Below, piece by piece: positions 6,090 through 7,838 of a stretch of DNA of 7,838 bases. The first letter of the stretch is position 1. Every line of letters begins with the position of its first letter. The stretch comes from Microcystis aeruginosa W13-11 (GTDB lineage Bacteria > Cyanobacteriota > Cyanobacteriia > Cyanobacteriales > Microcystaceae). Made by a program: the position numbers and the translations under genes. Below the pieces are notes generated by a model, which saw only the letters and a program-made list of their open reading frames with translations, was not told the DNA's origin and ran no database searches. The stretch lies in contig JAADBR010000201.1 of assembly GCA_009995705.1 (NCBI GenBank), positions 1 to 7,838 of the forward strand, written 5' to 3'.

Positions 6090-7046
6090 ATGAGTAAACC
6101 TTGGCTGTCAGTTTTAATTCCCACTTACAATGGGGGAAAATATTTAGTAAAAGCCCTAAATTCTATTGCTGTTCAAGATGATTTTGATATAGAGTGTCTG
6201 GCTATTGATGATGGCTCAACAGATGAAACCCTGGCAATACTCAAGTATTTTCAAACCCAAATTCCCCTAAAAATTGTTACAAGGGAACCGCAAAAAAACT
6301 GGGTAGCTAATACTAATTATCTGCTGAATATGGCCCGATCTGATTATGTCTGCTTTTTACATCAAGATGATATGTGGCTACCCCAGAGATTGATGATTTT
6401 AAAAAAGCTAACCATTCAATTGCCCGAGGCCAATTTAATTCTTAATCCTTCTATATTTGTTAATATACAAGGGCAAAAATTAGGACTCTGGCGATGTCCT
6501 CTACCTTCTTATCCAATAATGATTAGTTCGGAGCAAATGATTAGTAAATTGTTAGTGCAGAATTTTATCTCTATTCCCGCACCAATCTTTAAGAGAGAGA
6601 TGGCTTTAAAAGTAGGTGGTTTGGATGAAAAACTATGGTACACGGCTGATTGGGATTTTTGGCTAAAATTGGCTCAAGATGGACAGATAATATACTATCC
6701 CAAACCCTTATCAGTCTTTCGCATTCATTCTCATTCCCAAACCGTTACTCGTAGCTCTTACATCCAAGATTTTCGACAACAGTTAGAATTTGTTATAGAT
6801 AAGCATCTAGAAGCATGGAATACTTCTAGTCAAACCAAAAGTAAAATTAGAAAAATTGCTAACTTCTCCAAAGAAGTTAACATAGCATTGGCTTCTATTA
6901 TTCATGGTAAAAAAGTTAAAATAAGTTTTTTGGTACAGGGATTATTTTCTTTAGGTTTCTTCGGTATGTACAAATTCTTTAGAGACTCAAGAATCCTAGA
7001 GAGAATTATGGCTAGAATGAGAGCTAAATTGAATCAAGTCAACTAA
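6090..7046 (+). CDS. GT2 family glycosyltransferase (soluble or membrane-associated)
   Basis: A GT-A fold enzyme of 318 residues that would transfer a sugar from a nucleotide donor to a growing glycan in the cytoplasm. Motifs are SVLIPTYNGG (7-16), AIDDGSTDET (38-47), the metal-binding HQDD (91-94) and ADWDFWLKLA (186-195), the region that holds the catalytic acidic residue in this family. PLSVFRIHSHSQT (206-218) is the typical end of the domain. About 90 further residues are basic, with a weak hydrophobic patch near 278-294 (SFLVQGLFSLGFFGMYK) that may dock on the membrane. AGAG lies upstream of ATG 6090 as a modest ribosome site. The gene is AT-rich like the methyltransferase and GtrA genes around it, suggesting that these three arrived together. 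Donor and acceptor are unknown. Confidence 0.9.
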   Translation: MSKPWLSVLIPTYNGGKYLVKALNSIAVQDDFDIECLAIDDGSTDETLAILKYFQTQIPLKIVTREPQKNWVANTNYLLNMARSDYVCFLHQDDMWLPQRLMILKKLTIQLPEANLILNPSIFVNIQGQKLGLWRCPLPSYPIMISSEQMISKLLVQNFISIPAPIFKREMALKVGGLDEKLWYTADWDFWLKLAQDGQIIYYPKPLSVFRIHSHSQTVTRSSYIQDFRQQLEFVIDKHLEAWNTSSQTKSKIRKIANFSKEVNIALASIIHGKKVKISFLVQGLFSLGFFGMYKFFRDSRILERIMARMRAKLNQVN

Positions 7047-7095
7047 AGTGTTGACACTGATGTCCTGCCCCAAATTTTTATAGGAATGACAGCTA

Positions 7096-7500
7096 ATGCC
7101 AAGATCAAAAACATTATTTAAAAGTGGTTTTTTCAAATTTTTATTGGTGGGATTATTCTGTACACTTCAAAATGTTTTTTGGCTGTATTTATTGACTACA
7201 ATACTTAAGTTTCATTATCTAATTTCTACAATAATTTTAATGATTACTGTTAACAGCTTGGGGTTTTATCTGAATAAGCGTTATACTTTTAAAACCTATA
7301 AAACTAGAACCATTAAAGCTGTTTTCAAAGAGTTGATAAAATATCATACAGTCATGTTATCTAGCTCATTAATTATTTTAGGTTTAATGTATGTATTCGT
7401 TGATATTTTCAGAATTTGGTATATACTGTCAAACTTGGTCATCAGTATTGGTATGTCGATTTACAATTTCTTAATTCACAAGAGATGGACTTTTAAATAG
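7096..7500 (+). CDS. GtrA-family membrane protein
   Basis: The protein of 134 residues has the length and four-helix pattern of GtrA-like proteins, which are thought to help flip polyprenyl-phosphate-linked sugars across the inner membrane. Helices lie near 12-35, 39-57, 84-104 and 109-127. The family hallmark is seen twice, as NKRYTFK (60-66) after helix 2 and HKRWTFK (128-134) at the C-terminus, and both halves begin with a KF/KY-type entry (FFKFLLVG; LIKYHTV). TAGGA at 7081-7085 sits 10 bases before ATG 7096. The ATG at 7085 is in another frame and is not used. As last gene of the operon, 49 bases after the GT2 gene, it fits as partner of the polyprenyl-phosphate GT2 at 4222. Family is secure; flippase activity is by analogy. 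Confidence 0.9.
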   Translation: MPRSKTLFKSGFFKFLLVGLFCTLQNVFWLYLLTTILKFHYLISTIILMITVNSLGFYLNKRYTFKTYKTRTIKAVFKELIKYHTVMLSSSLIILGLMYVFVDIFRIWYILSNLVISIGMSIYNFLIHKRWTFK

Positions 7501-7606
7501 TGGTCTTTATTTAAAATTTTGGTAATCAATAATTCCTAGATAATTCATTATCATTTTTCCTAATCAACTTATCAACCCAGCAAATGTCAAGCATGAATAA
7601 CAATCA
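7501..7606. other. AT-rich intergenic stretch, nothing recognised
   Basis: Between the GtrA gene and the right-hand insertion sequence I see no reading frame, promoter or strong terminator. A nine-base all-A/T inverted repeat (7491-7499 with 7508-7516) overlaps the end of the gene but is too weak to call. Confidence 0.5.
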
Positions 7607-7838
7607 TAGGACTTACGCATTGACAGGATTTTCGTAATATGCATTTAAACTTCAGACTATTCTTGCCAAATTATTGAGGTCAAGGAAGTTGGAATCTAAA
7701 TTATTAACAATAAAAGAGCGGATGACCTCAGTAAATAACTCCCTTTGTCAAGAATACCAATTGACAATTTGCGCTTTAAATCGGAGTAATTCTAATTGTA
7801 CGAATCCCCGAATGGCACAAAATATGTGAGTTCTTATG
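7607..7838 (-). mobile_element. Terminal part of an insertion sequence, running off the right edge
   Basis: TAGGACTTACGCA (7607-7619) resembles a terminal sequence I associate with cyanobacterial insertion sequences, and a transposase-like C-terminus follows inward on the minus strand, as expected for an IS end. The other end lies outside the window, so neither inverted repeats nor target duplication can be tested here. TTACG (7613-7617) and CGTAA (7633-7637) form a short inverted repeat inside the end. Family not determined. Confidence 0.5.
7652..7837 (-). pseudogene. Transposase C-terminal fragment with internal stop
   Basis: Reading leftward from the window edge, one frame gives THIFCAIRGFVQLELLRFKA then QIVNWYS, a TGA at 7750-7748, and in the same frame QRELFTEVIRSFIV and on to TGA 7654-7652. 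The pattern CAIR-FV-LE-LR, then WY, then a basic helical tail is like the C-termini of some cyanobacterial DDE transposases, so the TGA looks like a nonsense mutation within a once longer protein. Alternatively the protein ends naturally at the first stop. The catalytic part lies beyond the edge. Confidence 0.5.

Noticed and set aside
7051..7084. TTGACA upstream of the GtrA gene as a separate promoter
   Set aside because: The hexamer is perfect, but no acceptable -10 lies 16-18 bases away (TATAGG is 22 bases off), and the gene sits in a tight co-directional operon.
7491..7516. Inverted repeat TTTTAAATA / TATTTAAAA as a terminator
   Set aside because: The stem is entirely A/T, overlaps the stop codon and has no clear T run directly after it.

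Overview
The window looks like an accessory cell-surface polysaccharide or glycosylation locus of a cyanobacterium. Microcystis is my best guess. The basis is the mostly AT-rich composition, the density of decayed insertion sequences of kinds common in that group (IS200/IS605 TnpB, IS4-type, and a GGACTTACGCA-type end), and small palindromic MITEs. The assignment comes from recognition and was not searched.

Layout, left to right. Positions 2-478 hold the 3' part of a tnpB gene that enters from the left edge and has lost its last catalytic segment. Positions 613-892 are a second, partial copy of the -10 box, leader and first ~80 codons of the glycosyltransferase found intact at 4222. Two related 97-bp MITEs follow (946-1042 and 1186-1282). 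The second sits inside a gene for a multi-pass membrane protein (frame to 2841) that has the PGYP motif of GT-C membrane glycosyltransferases. Removing the MITE as a TA insertion joins the two halves in frame. Positions 2926-3799 on the minus strand are a dead IS4-family transposase with a frameshift and a deletion at the catalytic signature. Positions 3887-4127, also on the minus strand, hold short coding-like remnants of an unidentified gene. A clear promoter at 4163-4191 leads a four-gene plus-strand operon. It encodes a polyprenyl-phosphate-type GT2 (4222-5394), a class I SAM methyltransferase (about 5453-6070), a second GT2 (6090-7046) and a GtrA-family membrane protein (7096-7500). The right edge (7607-7838) is the end of another insertion sequence with a broken transposase tail on the minus strand.

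How the genes may work together (inference). A membrane GT2 that charges a lipid carrier, a GtrA-like protein that helps move it across the membrane, and a GT-C enzyme that uses it on the outer face are the three parts of a Gtr/Arn-like modification module. The soluble-type GT2 and the methyltransferase would build or cap the glycan. In this genome the GT-C partner appears inactivated or N-terminally remodelled by MITE insertion, while the operon downstream looks intact. I found no CRISPR array, tRNA, rRNA or defence system. The most unusual point is the recoverable history of the GT-C gene: a MITE insertion, a possible one-base loss in an A tract, and a MITE-supplied ATG.
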